The position numbers were made by a program, and so were the translations under genes. The notes beneath the pieces were generated by a model. The model saw nothing but the letters and a program-made list of their open reading frames with translations. It was not told the DNA's origin and did not search any database. Shown piece after piece: positions 1-6,914 of a DNA stretch of 10,825 nucleotides. How positions within the stretch are numbered: position 1 is the first letter of the stretch; the number at the start of each line of letters is the position of its first letter. The DNA comes from an uncultured Oceanospirillaceae bacterium (GTDB taxonomy: Bacteria > Pseudomonadota > Gammaproteobacteria > Pseudomonadales > Oceanobacteraceae), in contig CALJVD010000006.1 of NCBI GenBank assembly GCA_937974825.1, forward strand, positions 1-10,825, given 5' to 3'.

Positions 1-31
1 GGTACCCAGTATAAGCAGGGGTTTATAAGCA

Positions 32-65
32 AACAGAAACAATAAAGGCGACCGAAGTCGCCTTT
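32..65 (-). terminator. Intrinsic terminator of argG
   Basis: A perfect 9-bp stem (AAAGGCGAC at 44-52 with GTCGCCTTT at 57-65) lies 18 bases past the argG stop. Read on the minus strand the loop is TTCG closed by a C-G pair, the unusually stable cUUCGg tetraloop. It is followed on that strand by a T-rich run (TTTATTGTTTCTGTTT). Stem, loop, tail and position all fit a Rho-independent terminator for argG. Confidence 0.87.
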
Positions 66-83
66 AAAAGCCGAGACTATGGA

Positions 84-1307
84 TTAATCCAATAGTTTAC
101 GGCCTTTGTTTGCTGCAATACGTAGACGTAGAGCGTTTAGCTTAATAAAGCCTTCTGCGTCTTTTTGATCGTATGCGCCTTCGTCATCTTCAAAAGTAGA
201 GATTTTAGTGTCTACTAATGTGCTGTCAGACTTACGACCAACAACAATCACGTTACCTTTATATAACTTAAGACGAACAACACCGTTTACATCTTCTTGT
301 GAAGCATCGATCATGGCTTGAATCATCTTACGCTCTGGGCTCCACCAGTAACCGTTATAGATTAAGCTCGCGTAGCGTGGCATAAGCTCATCTTTTAAGT
401 GGGCTACTTCACGGTCAACGGTAATTGATTCGATAGCACGGTGTGCTTTTAGCATGATGGTGCCACCTGGAGTTTCGTAACAGCCACGAGCCTTCATGCC
501 TACGTAACGGTTTTCAACGATGTCTAAACGACCAATACCGTTTTCACCAGCCACTTTGTTTAAGTGTTCTAAAACAGTTGCAGGACTCATTTCTTTACCA
601 TCGATGGCGACAATGTCACCTTTATCGTAGGTTAGCTCAATGTAAGTAGGAGTGTCTGGTGCATTTTCTGGGCTAACAGACCAGCGCCACATATCTTCTT
701 CGTGCTCTTCCCAAGTGCCTTCTAGTACGCCACCTTCGTATGAAATGTGCAGTAAGTTAGCATCCATTGAGTAAGGCGATTTTTTGCCACCTTTGTTGAA
801 GTCGATTGGAATACCGGCTTTTTCTGCGTAATCCATTAGGGTTTCACGAGACGTTAAGTCCCACTCACGCCAAGGAGCAATGACTTTTACGCCAGGTTTA
901 AGTGCGTATGCACCGAGCTCAAAACGAACTTGGTCGTTACCTTTACCGGTCGCACCGTGACAAATTGCGTCTGCGCCAGTTTCGTTAGCAATTTCAATTA
1001 AGCGCTTAGCAATAAGCGGGCGAGCAATAGAGGTACCTAATAGGTATTCGCCTTCATACACAGTGTTAGCACGGAACATTGGGAAGACGAAGTCACGCAC
1101 GAATTCTTCACGTAGGTCTTCAATGAAAATTTCTTTAACGCCCATGGCTTGAGCTTTAGCACGGGCCGGCTCGACTTCTTCGCCTTGGCCTAAGTCTGCA
1201 GTGAAGGTCACTACTTCACATTGGTAATTATCTTGTAACCACTTCACGATTACTGAAGTGTCTAAGCCACCTGAGTACGCTAGGACAACTTTTTTAATGT
1301 CAGACAT
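84..1307 (-). CDS. argG: Argininosuccinate synthase
   Basis: ArgG joins citrulline and aspartate using ATP to give argininosuccinate, the penultimate step of arginine synthesis, in the cytoplasm. The N-terminal PP-loop AYSGGLDTS is at residues 10-18. The substrate-binding stretch HGATGKGNDQVRFE is at 117-130, and TS followed by R at 92-96 also fits the family. The 407-residue length matches the shorter ArgG class seen in pseudomonads rather than the longer E. coli enzyme. The frame stays open upstream to 1391, but I start at ATG 1307: residues from here match the conserved N-terminus (MSDIKKVVLAYSGG), GGAG lies 6 bases upstream, and a TATAAT box at 1363-1368 would place transcription start downstream of the longer start. 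It is divergent from ihfB and has its own terminator, so it is probably monocistronic. Confidence 0.97.
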   Translation of the reverse strand: MSDIKKVVLAYSGGLDTSVIVKWLQDNYQCEVVTFTADLGQGEEVEPARAKAQAMGVKEIFIEDLREEFVRDFVFPMFRANTVYEGEYLLGTSIARPLIAKRLIEIANETGADAICHGATGKGNDQVRFELGAYALKPGVKVIAPWREWDLTSRETLMDYAEKAGIPIDFNKGGKKSPYSMDANLLHISYEGGVLEGTWEEHEEDMWRWSVSPENAPDTPTYIELTYDKGDIVAIDGKEMSPATVLEHLNKVAGENGIGRLDIVENRYVGMKARGCYETPGGTIMLKAHRAIESITVDREVAHLKDELMPRYASLIYNGYWWSPERKMIQAMIDASQEDVNGVVRLKLYKGNVIVVGRKSDSTLVDTKISTFEDDEGAYDQKDAEGFIKLNALRLRIAANKGRKLLD

Positions 1308-1362
1308 GGATTTCTCCAGAAAATGAGTAAAAGGCCGAACGGCACTGAATAAAATGAGGCAC

Positions 1363-1368
1363 ATTATA
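1363..1368 (-). promoter_or_regulatory. Candidate -10 box of the argG promoter
   Basis: The minus strand reads TATAAT here, a perfect sigma-70 -10 hexamer, about 56 bases before the argG ATG. TG directly precedes it, but without the one-base gap of a true extended -10. No good -35 hexamer is visible at 16-18 bases. TGAATAAAA at 1346-1354 on the plus strand resembles half of an ArgR box, but I see no matching second half. Confidence 0.45.
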
Positions 1369-1550
1369 CAGCAAGTTTGATAGAGCTGCATGCCCTAAAT
1401 AGAGGTAAATTCAGAACGAAAATTGAACTTATAGCCTACGAACTGCCATAGATTAAGGATGTTTTAACGGTTTTATACTACCCTATAAAATTGCTTGCAA
1501 AAACAAATTGCTAACTGCATGATTTGTTTACAAATATTAGTGGTTTCACA

Positions 1551-1556
1551 AGGAGG
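1551..1556 (+). promoter_or_regulatory. Strong ribosome binding site of ihfB
   Basis: AGGAGG sits 8 bases before the ihfB ATG and is a near-perfect anti-Shine-Dalgarno match. It is by far the strongest RBS in the plus-strand run, where the following genes have weak ones. This fits high expression of an abundant nucleoid protein. Confidence 0.85.
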
Positions 1557-1564
1557 AAATTGCT

Positions 1565-1858
1565 ATGACAAAGTCAGAGCTAATTGAACGTATTGTTAGC
1601 CGACAACCACAGCTAACGCCTAAAGACGTTGAGCTAGCAGTTAAAACGCTGTTAGATCAAATGTCAGAAAGTTTGGCGTCGGGTGAGCGTATTGAAATAC
1701 GTGGTTTTGGCAGTTTTACATTGCATTATCGTGCGCCTAGGCAAGGGCGTAACCCTAAAACAGGGGAAACGGTCGAGCTGAAGGGAAAGTACGTTCCGCA
1801 CTTTAAACCAGGTAAAGACTTACGTGAGCAAGTAAACGACAGTCTTGAAACACATTAA
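1565..1858 (+). CDS. ihfB: Integration host factor subunit beta
   Basis: IhfB pairs with IhfA to form IHF, a sequence-specific protein that bends DNA by about 160 degrees and acts in transcription, replication and recombination. The 97-residue protein has the HU/IHF fold: N-terminal helices at about 2-38, the IRGFGSF strand at 45-51, and the DNA-binding arm RNPKTG at 62-67 with Pro64 as the likely intercalating proline. IhfB rather than IhfA or HU is favoured by the MTKSELIERI start and the GKYVPHFKPGKDLRE ending. In enteric bacteria and Pseudomonas the gene upstream is usually rpsA, but here it is divergent argG, so ihfB seems to start its own transcript. Next is lapA, 14 bases downstream. 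Confidence 0.96.
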   Translation: MTKSELIERIVSRQPQLTPKDVELAVKTLLDQMSESLASGERIEIRGFGSFTLHYRAPRQGRNPKTGETVELKGKYVPHFKPGKDLREQVNDSLETH

Positions 1859-1872
1859 TCGGATTGCCAATA

Positions 1873-2133
1873 ATGAAAAAAATCAAAACAGTTCTAAGCG
1901 TTGTTTTTTTTGTTGTCTTAATTATTTACACCGTGGCATTTGCAGCTAAAAACAATCAAGTATTGGCATTAGAGCTTTTCTTTGTAGATCCTATTGAATT
2001 ACCAGTATCTATCTGGATGGGGTTAATGTTAATTGTTGGAGCTATTCTTGGCTTCGCGAGTAATATGCTTTTGTTTACTAAGCAAAAGATGACTATTCGT
2101 CGCTTAAAGAAAGAGCTTTCCACTAAAGCCTAA
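1873..2133 (+). CDS. lapA: Lipopolysaccharide assembly protein A
   Basis: This 86-residue inner-membrane protein (DUF1049 family) works with LapB in LPS assembly. It has two hydrophobic segments, at about 5-25 and 46-67, the second followed by a basic tail (KQKMTIRRLKKEL) that should lie in the cytoplasm. The motif NNQVLALELFF between the segments is typical of the family. A TTG in frame at 1864 would add three residues, but ATG 1873 gives the usual MKK start, so I prefer it; only a weak GGA lies upstream. The gene follows ihfB by 14 bases and precedes lapB by 14. This lapA-lapB pairing is widely conserved in gammaproteobacteria and supports the identification of such a small protein. Confidence 0.9.
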   Translation: MKKIKTVLSVVFFVVLIIYTVAFAAKNNQVLALELFFVDPIELPVSIWMGLMLIVGAILGFASNMLLFTKQKMTIRRLKKELSTKA

Positions 2134-2147
2134 GCAGTAGAGACATT

Positions 2148-3326
2148 ATGTTAGACACCGTGTTGTTATATGGGTTGTTATTAACCGGTGTCGCCGTGGG
2201 ATGGGCCATGGGGTACCGGTACTCGCAACAGTCCGGTTCTAAAAAAAGGCCCGACTTTATTCCCAGTATTGAGTATATTCTAGAAGGTAATAGTGAGGCT
2301 TCTCTCAATCACTTACTGAATGTCGAAACACTCGACGACGACGCCTTAGACTTGCTGCTTAAGCTTGGGAAAGCGCTGCGTAAAAAAGGTGAGACCGATC
2401 GTGCTATTCATCTTCATCAAACCCTCTTCGCTCGTAAAGACATTCCTCGATCAGTACTGAGTACCTTGAAACGTGAACTGGCACTCGATTATTTGGATGC
2501 GGGCTTGTTAGATCGTGCCGAACGATTATTTCTTGATTTGTTGGCGTTAAAGGATGACAACTTTGAGCGTAATGCCAGACACCTTGTTGAACTTTATGAA
2601 GAAGAAAGCGAGTGGCAGAAAATAATTGATATTTTTTTAGAGTATAAGTTGCATCGCTACCCACGCTTAGCTAAACGTGCGTCACATGCTATGTGTGAAC
2701 TGGCTGAAAGTGCATTAGAGCAACGTCATTATTTAGAGTCACATCAGTTTTGTCGTAAGGCATTAAAAATTGACAGTCAATGTGCGCGTGCTTATGTGGT
2801 GCAAGGTAATTTAGCTTTAAGCCAAGAGGAGCCGCACGAGGCTATTCGCTGCTACAAACGTGCACTTGATATTAATCCTAAGGCAATCTTTAGCGTATTA
2901 ACGCCTTTGTATGAAAGCTTCTTAAATGTAGAAGATGAAAAAGGCTTAATGGACACGTTAGCTAAAGAGTGGAAAAAGAGCAGTTATATACCGGCCTTAA
3001 AGCTTTACAGTGAAAAGTTAAGTGAACAAAAAAGCCCGTACATGGCGGTAGACTACCTTCTAAAAGAGCTGTCAGAGCAACCCTCAACCGCTGGCTTTGA
3101 GTTGATGACTAAACTGGTGGTAGAGCATGAATTGCAGCTCGACTCGTTACAGCTTAAAGCGCTTTATGATATTCTTCAGGAAATGATCCATCACGAGCCT
3201 AAATTCCAGTGCAATAAGTGCGGACTTAGAACAGAACAGTTTCATTGGCGTTGTCCAAACTGCAAACACTGGTCTAGTTATAGTGCCTTTGTACCGCAAA
3301 ATAATCGCTCAAAACTGAATTTATAG
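2148..3326 (+). CDS. lapB: Lipopolysaccharide assembly protein B (LpxC-turnover adaptor)
   Basis: LapB (YciM) is a membrane-anchored TPR protein. In E. coli it works with the FtsH protease to degrade LpxC, the committing enzyme of lipid A synthesis, and so limits LPS production. The 392 residues match the E. coli length (389). There is one N-terminal membrane helix (about 4-22). Helical TPR repeats follow from about 60 to 270, for example GNLALSQEEPHEAIRCYKRA. A C-terminal rubredoxin-like metal site has Cys355, Cys358, Cys369 and Cys372 (CX2C-X10-CX2C). All four ligands are intact, so it should be functional. ATG 2148 directly precedes the membrane anchor. pyrF starts 10 bases after the stop without a clear RBS, which suggests coupled translation. 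An ops-like GGCGGTAG lies inside the gene at 3044. Confidence 0.96.
   Translation: MLDTVLLYGLLLTGVAVGWAMGYRYSQQSGSKKRPDFIPSIEYILEGNSEASLNHLLNVETLDDDALDLLLKLGKALRKKGETDRAIHLHQTLFARKDIPRSVLSTLKRELALDYLDAGLLDRAERLFLDLLALKDDNFERNARHLVELYEEESEWQKIIDIFLEYKLHRYPRLAKRASHAMCELAESALEQRHYLESHQFCRKALKIDSQCARAYVVQGNLALSQEEPHEAIRCYKRALDINPKAIFSVLTPLYESFLNVEDEKGLMDTLAKEWKKSSYIPALKLYSEKLSEQKSPYMAVDYLLKELSEQPSTAGFELMTKLVVEHELQLDSLQLKALYDILQEMIHHEPKFQCNKCGLRTEQFHWRCPNCKHWSSYSAFVPQNNRSKLNL
3044..3054 (+). promoter_or_regulatory. ops-like element inside lapB (candidate)
   Basis: The coding strand reads GGCGGTAGACT, an exact match to the RfaH recruitment core GGCGGTAG and to the following NNT. GGTAG and CTACC around one base also form a short inverted repeat at 3046-3056. 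It lies about 1 kb before the rfaH-family gene, on the same strand. Against a role, it is within a coding sequence, the base after the T is A rather than the G usual at the ops pause, and such a match has roughly an 8 percent chance of arising somewhere in a window this size. Treat it as a candidate only. Confidence 0.25.
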
Positions 3327-3336
3327 CAGATCCCAT

Positions 3337-4029
3337 ATGTCCGTTAGCTCTCCTATTGTTGTTGCCTTAGACTACCCTACTCAGAAACAAGCGTTGGCCA
3401 TGGCCAAGCAACTTAACCCTAGCCAGTGTCGTGTCAAAGTAGGTAAAGAGCTCTTTACCAGTGCTGGCCCTCAGGTTGTAGAATCGTTACACAACCTTGG
3501 TTTTGAGGTGTTTCTTGATTTGAAATTCCACGATATCCCTAATACTTGCGCCAAGGCTTGTGCTGCGGCCGCAGAGTTAGGTGTGTGGATGGTGAATGTT
3601 CACGCCAGTGGTGGACGTCGTATGATGGAAGCGGCGCGTAATGAAATTGAAAAAGCTAAGCATAAGCCTTTGTTGATAGGCGTTACCGTCTTAACCTCAA
3701 TGGAACAATCCGACTTAGCCGAACTCGGCTTAAATATTAGCCCAATAGAGCACGTTGAGCGTCTAGCAAAATTAACTCAAAGCAGTGGTTTGGACGGCGT
3801 TGTTTGTTCAGCAAAAGAAGTAGGTTTAATACGAGACCTGTGCGGGCCAGAATTTTTAACGGTGACTCCTGGTATTCGCCCGACGGGATCTGAACAAGGC
3901 GATCAGCGTCGTGTGTTAACCCCTGCACAAGCCAAAGAAGCAGGAGTGCATTATATGGTGGTAGGCCGACCTATTACCCAAGCCGCTGATCCGGCATTAG
4001 CCTGTACGAAAATTATTCAAGAATTATAA
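3337..4029 (+). CDS. pyrF: Orotidine 5'-phosphate decarboxylase
   Basis: PyrF decarboxylates orotidine monophosphate to UMP, the last step of de novo pyrimidine synthesis. The 230-residue TIM barrel carries the catalytic set: Asp12 in VVALDYP, Lys34 in RVKVGKELF, and Asp61, Lys63 and Asp66 in the signature DLKFHDIPNT. The phosphate-binding segments TPGIRP and MVVGRPIT lie near the C-terminus. The product feeds UTP, the co-substrate of GalU encoded two genes downstream. lapA-lapB-pyrF is also the order in E. coli, where yciH comes next; here three genes intervene. ATG 3337 has no evident Shine-Dalgarno, consistent with coupling to lapB. An A/T-rich hairpin overlaps the stop codon. Confidence 0.97.
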   Translation: MSVSSPIVVALDYPTQKQALAMAKQLNPSQCRVKVGKELFTSAGPQVVESLHNLGFEVFLDLKFHDIPNTCAKACAAAAELGVWMVNVHASGGRRMMEAARNEIEKAKHKPLLIGVTVLTSMEQSDLAELGLNISPIEHVERLAKLTQSSGLDGVVCSAKEVGLIRDLCGPEFLTVTPGIRPTGSEQGDQRRVLTPAQAKEAGVHYMVVGRPITQAADPALACTKIIQEL

Positions 4030-4049
4030 AAAAGTAGTTATCTTTTTTA
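4027..4049 (+). terminator. Weak A/T-rich hairpin after pyrF (possible attenuator)
   Basis: TAAAAAAG (4027-4034) and CTTTTTTA (4042-4049) form an 8-bp stem around a 7-base loop, starting at the pyrF stop codon. The 3' arm supplies a run of six T. Only one G-C pair supports the stem, so full termination is unlikely. Partial read-through into the rfaH-family gene is possible. Confidence 0.3.
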
Positions 4050-4068
4050 CAACCAATAGAGCTTGTGC

Positions 4069-4548
4069 ATGTGGTATGTAGTCGTTACAAAGCCTAGGCA
4101 GGAAACACGCGCTTATGAAAACCTTGAACACCAAGGTGGCGAAGTATTTATGCCGATGCTGCAAACAGAAACCATTAAGCAAGGGCGGCGTACGCTACAA
4201 AGTGACCCCTTATTTCCTGGTTACTTATTTCTTAGATTAGATAAAGACAGCCCGCTATTGGCTAAGGTACGCTCAACTTTTGGTGTGAATAAACTGCTTT
4301 GTTTTGGCAATGTGCCAGTGAATATTGATGGTCGTATTATTGAAGATTTAAAAATGCGTACGTCTGGCGCGGCCGATTTGCCTAAATTTAAAACAGGGCA
4401 AAAAGTTGAGTTAAAAGAAGGACCCTTTAGGCACTATCAAGCCTTGTTTAAAGAATACAAAGGCGAAGATCGAGCAATTATATTATTAACGTTGTTGGGT
4501 CAACAAAACGAGTTGGTCGTAGAGCTTGCTGAGTTAAACAAAGCATAG
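4069..4548 (+). CDS. rfaH: RfaH-family transcription antiterminator (NusG paralogue)
   Basis: RfaH binds paused RNA polymerase at ops sites and prevents early termination in long operons such as LPS and capsule clusters. The 159-residue length is close to E. coli RfaH (162). An N-terminal NGN domain starts MWYVVVTKPRQETRAYENL, with PLFPGYLFLRLD at 47-58 and TFGVNKLLCFG at 70-80. A C-terminal KOW-like domain follows at about 105-159 (TGQKVELKEGPFRHYQALF). By hand alignment, the E. coli Glu48-Arg138 domain-closing pair corresponds to Asp46-Arg135 here. The E. coli HTT motif (65-67) and Arg73 are not conserved, so ops or polymerase contacts may differ. ATG 4069 gives the standard start; a TTG two codons earlier is less likely. 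galU and galE follow, which suits a role in polysaccharide expression. Confidence 0.85.
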   Translation: MWYVVVTKPRQETRAYENLEHQGGEVFMPMLQTETIKQGRRTLQSDPLFPGYLFLRLDKDSPLLAKVRSTFGVNKLLCFGNVPVNIDGRIIEDLKMRTSGAADLPKFKTGQKVELKEGPFRHYQALFKEYKGEDRAIILLTLLGQQNELVVELAELNKA

Positions 4549-4589
4549 CTCTCTGCCAAAAATACACTTTAAGATTAATGGAATAAGAC

Positions 4590-5471
4590 ATGAAAGCAAT
4601 TATCCCAGTAGCCGGTTTAGGCACTCGTATGTTACCTGCCAGTAAAGCCATTCCTAAAGAGATGATGACACTGGCAGATAAGCCTTTAATTCAATACGTT
4701 GTGAACGAGTGCGCTGCTGCAGGCATTAAAGATATTATTTTAGTCACACACTCATCTAAAAACGCCATCGAAAACCATTTTGATACGTCGTTTGAGTTAG
4801 AAAGCACGCTTGAAAAACGTGTTAAGCGTCAATTGTTAGATGAGGTTCGCTCTATTACACCTAAAGGCGTCACTATTATGCAAGTGCGCCAAGGTCAGGC
4901 CAAAGGGTTGGGCCATGCGGTGCTTTGTGCTAAACCATTAATTGGTGATGAGCCATTTGCTGTGGTGTTACCAGACGTGCTCATCGACGATGCGGCAAGT
5001 GATCTTAAAAAAGAAAACTTGGCTGCTATGGTGCGAGAATTTAAAGAAACAGGCATTAGCCAGATTTTGGTTGAACCCGTACCCGCTGAAAGCGTAGATC
5101 AATACGGTATTGTTGATTTAGGAGGTGCTGATTTAAAACCGGGTAGCAGTGCTGCATTGACCAGTATTGTAGAAAAACCCGAACCCAGTGAAGCGCCTAG
5201 TAACCTTTCGGTTGTCGGTCGCTATGTGTTTCCTGCAGAAATCATGGATATTTTAGCGCACACCCCACCGGGTGCTGGCGATGAAGTTCAGTTAACCGAT
5301 GGTATTTTTACGTTAATGCAGAAAAAACCTGTAAATGCTTTTTATATGACGGGCAAGTCGCATGACTGCGGTAACAAGCTAGGTTATATGCAAGCCTTTG
5401 TTGAGTATTCCATGCGACATGAAAAAGAGGGTAAAGCCTTCAGTGCATGGTTGAAAACAATCGCTAAGTGA
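4590..5471 (+). CDS. galU: UTP-glucose-1-phosphate uridylyltransferase
   Basis: GalU makes UDP-glucose from glucose-1-phosphate and UTP, providing the activated sugar for LPS core, O-antigen, capsule and osmoregulated glucans. The nucleotidyltransferase signature GLGTRMLPASKAIPKEM spans residues 9-25. Other family blocks are QGQAKGLGHAV at 101-111, the metal-binding LPD at 127-129, YGIVD at 172-176 and VEKP at 194-197. The 293-residue length is normal for bacterial GalU. The long insertion after residue 65 (FDTSFELESTLEKRVKRQLL) points to GalU rather than RmlA. It lies 41 bases after the rfaH-family gene and 9 before galE, so galU and galE are almost surely co-transcribed; the two enzymes act in sequence. 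Confidence 0.95.
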   Translation: MKAIIPVAGLGTRMLPASKAIPKEMMTLADKPLIQYVVNECAAAGIKDIILVTHSSKNAIENHFDTSFELESTLEKRVKRQLLDEVRSITPKGVTIMQVRQGQAKGLGHAVLCAKPLIGDEPFAVVLPDVLIDDAASDLKKENLAAMVREFKETGISQILVEPVPAESVDQYGIVDLGGADLKPGSSAALTSIVEKPEPSEAPSNLSVVGRYVFPAEIMDILAHTPPGAGDEVQLTDGIFTLMQKKPVNAFYMTGKSHDCGNKLGYMQAFVEYSMRHEKEGKAFSAWLKTIAK

Positions 5472-5480
5472 GAGTGAAAC

Positions 5481-6503
5481 ATGACTAAGGTATTAGTAAC
5501 AGGCGGTGCAGGCTACATTGGTTCACACACATTAGTAGAACTAATTGAAGCCAACCTAGAGCCCATTGTTTTAGACAACCTGTGCAATTCTAGCCAAGTA
5601 TCACTGCAACGCGTTGAAAAAATCACGGGCAAATCAGTTCATTTTATTGAAGGTGATATTCGTGATGCCGATTTGCTCGACCTTATTTTCAAAGAACACG
5701 ATATTACAGCCGTTGTCCATTTTGCAGGCTTAAAAGCGGTCGGTGAAAGCGTTGAATTGCCTCTAAAATACTACGACAACAATGTGCATGGCAGCCAAGT
5801 GTTATTGCAAGCGATGGCGAAAGCGGGTGTGTATCAGTTTGTGTTTAGCTCTAGCGCTACTGTGTATGGTGAGCCAGAGCAAATGCCCATCAGTGAACAG
5901 TGTCCTGTTGGTCGCCCAACGAATCCATACGGTCGTTCTAAGTTGATGGTCGAAGATATTCTACGTGACTTAGCAATCAGTGATGCAAACTGGCGAATTG
6001 CCATACTGCGTTACTTTAATCCTGTTGGTGCGCATGCTAGCGGCACTATTGGTGAAGACCCTAACGGCATTCCCAATAATCTATTGCCTTATATTGCTCA
6101 GGTAGCAGTGGGTAAGTTAAAAGAGCTGTCGGTATTTGGTGATGATTACAATACCGAAGATGGCACAGGGGTGCGTGACTACATCCATGTCGTAGACTTA
6201 GCACAAGGGCACGTGGCGGCGTTACAATACTTGGCCAAAGAGAAAGGGGTTCATACCTGGAACCTAGGTACCGGACAAGGTTATTCTGTATTGCAGATGA
6301 TTAAAGCCTTTGAGCAAGCCAGTGGCCAACCCGTTCCTTACAAAATATCGCCACGTCGTGCCGGTGATATCGCTCAGTGCTATGCACATCCAGAAAAAGC
6401 AAAACAAGAGCTAAATTGGAGCGCTAAATTGGGGCTTCAACAAATGATGGAAGATACTTGGCGTTGGCAGAACCAAAACCCTAATGGATTTTCCAGCAAG
6501 TAA
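5481..6503 (+). CDS. galE: UDP-glucose 4-epimerase
   Basis: GalE interconverts UDP-glucose and UDP-galactose using tightly bound NAD+. The 340-residue extended SDR protein has the Rossmann motif GGAGYIGS at 8-15, Asp32 for the adenosine ribose, the SSSATVYG segment at 123-130 holding the catalytic serine, and the Tyr150-Lys154 pair (YGRSK). The later NLGTGQGYSVLQMI and RRAGDIAQCYA blocks are typical of GalE itself rather than other sugar epimerases. It starts 9 bases after galU and uses its product. No galK or galT lies nearby, so the gene is better explained by surface sugar synthesis than by galactose breakdown. Some relatives also act on UDP-GlcNAc, which I cannot judge here. Confidence 0.95.
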   Translation: MTKVLVTGGAGYIGSHTLVELIEANLEPIVLDNLCNSSQVSLQRVEKITGKSVHFIEGDIRDADLLDLIFKEHDITAVVHFAGLKAVGESVELPLKYYDNNVHGSQVLLQAMAKAGVYQFVFSSSATVYGEPEQMPISEQCPVGRPTNPYGRSKLMVEDILRDLAISDANWRIAILRYFNPVGAHASGTIGEDPNGIPNNLLPYIAQVAVGKLKELSVFGDDYNTEDGTGVRDYIHVVDLAQGHVAALQYLAKEKGVHTWNLGTGQGYSVLQMIKAFEQASGQPVPYKISPRRAGDIAQCYAHPEKAKQELNWSAKLGLQQMMEDTWRWQNQNPNGFSSK

Positions 6504-6554
6504 ATAGCTTAATCGATATAAAGATTTAATCGTTTAAATGTGAGTAGGTGTTTT

Positions 6555-6911
6555 ATGGCGAAGAAAAATCAAGGTGGTTTAGTTTACTCGACAGAGTTTG
6601 GTACAACCTGCCCTGAATGTCGTCAGCCAGTGGACGCTTGTGTTTGTAATGAAGAGCAACTGCCAGAAGGCGATGGCATTGTTCGTTTATCACGTGAAAG
6701 CAAAGGACGCGGCGGTAAAGTAGTGACTTTAATTACCGGTGTTCCTTTAGTTGGCTCAGAGCTAAAAACCTTGGCCAAAGAGCTTAAAAAGAAAACCGGA
6801 GTTGGCGGCTCGTTAAAAGATGGCGTCATTGAAATCCAAGGTGACCAGCGCGAGCTACTTTTATCTGAGCTGACCAAACGCGGCTTTACTGTTAAAAAAG
6901 CAGGCGGCTAA
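6555..6911 (+). CDS. yciH: YciH, SUI1/eIF1-like translation factor family protein
   Basis: This 118-residue protein carries a C-terminal SUI1 (eIF1-like) domain at about 40-118, with family blocks GKVVTLITGV, LAKELKKKTGVGGSLKDGVIEIQGDQRE and the KKAGG ending. E. coli YciH has been linked to translation initiation and to translation repression under stress; its role remains uncertain. The N-terminus starts with the family LVYSTEFG at 9-16 and adds a cysteine cluster, Cys19, Cys22, Cys29 and Cys31, absent from E. coli YciH, which could bind a metal. ATG 6555 is preceded by AGGTG at 6546-6550; the in-frame GTG at 6540 lies before that RBS and is rejected. In E. coli yciH directly follows pyrF; here it follows galE and ends 3 bases before tadA. 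Confidence 0.92.
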   Translation: MAKKNQGGLVYSTEFGTTCPECRQPVDACVCNEEQLPEGDGIVRLSRESKGRGGKVVTLITGVPLVGSELKTLAKELKKKTGVGGSLKDGVIEIQGDQRELLLSELTKRGFTVKKAGG

Positions 6912-6914
6912 CCG

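Noticed and set aside
1..6. KpnI site GGTACC at the very start, suggesting a cloning junction
   Set aside because: GGTACC also occurs naturally within the window (near 2212 and 6268), and there is no vector sequence.
1346..1354. ArgR-box half-site TGAATAAAA downstream of the argG -10
   Set aside because: Only one half is present; the second half (ATTCA at the right spacing) is absent.
1308..1391. N-terminal extension of argG (28 residues from ATG 1391)
   Set aside because: It is hydrophobic, unlike ArgG N-termini. It precedes a perfect -10 box, so it would lie upstream of the likely transcript start, and ATG 1307 has a proper GGAG site.
2123..2308. Minus-strand open frame over the start of lapB
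   Set aside because: It overlaps lapA and lapB coding sequence, and its product has no recognisable features.
3737..3928. Minus-strand open frame inside pyrF
   Set aside because: It lies wholly within a confidently identified gene and has no RBS or family resemblance.
6509..6532. Direct repeat TTAATCG (6509-6515 and 6526-6532) with TATAAA at 6517 before yciH
   Set aside because: The repeat is short and A/T-rich, and no acceptable -35 lies at 16-18 bases. It is consistent with chance.
6623..6877. Minus-strand open frame within yciH
   Set aside because: Serine- and proline-rich translation typical of the reverse frame of a coding gene.
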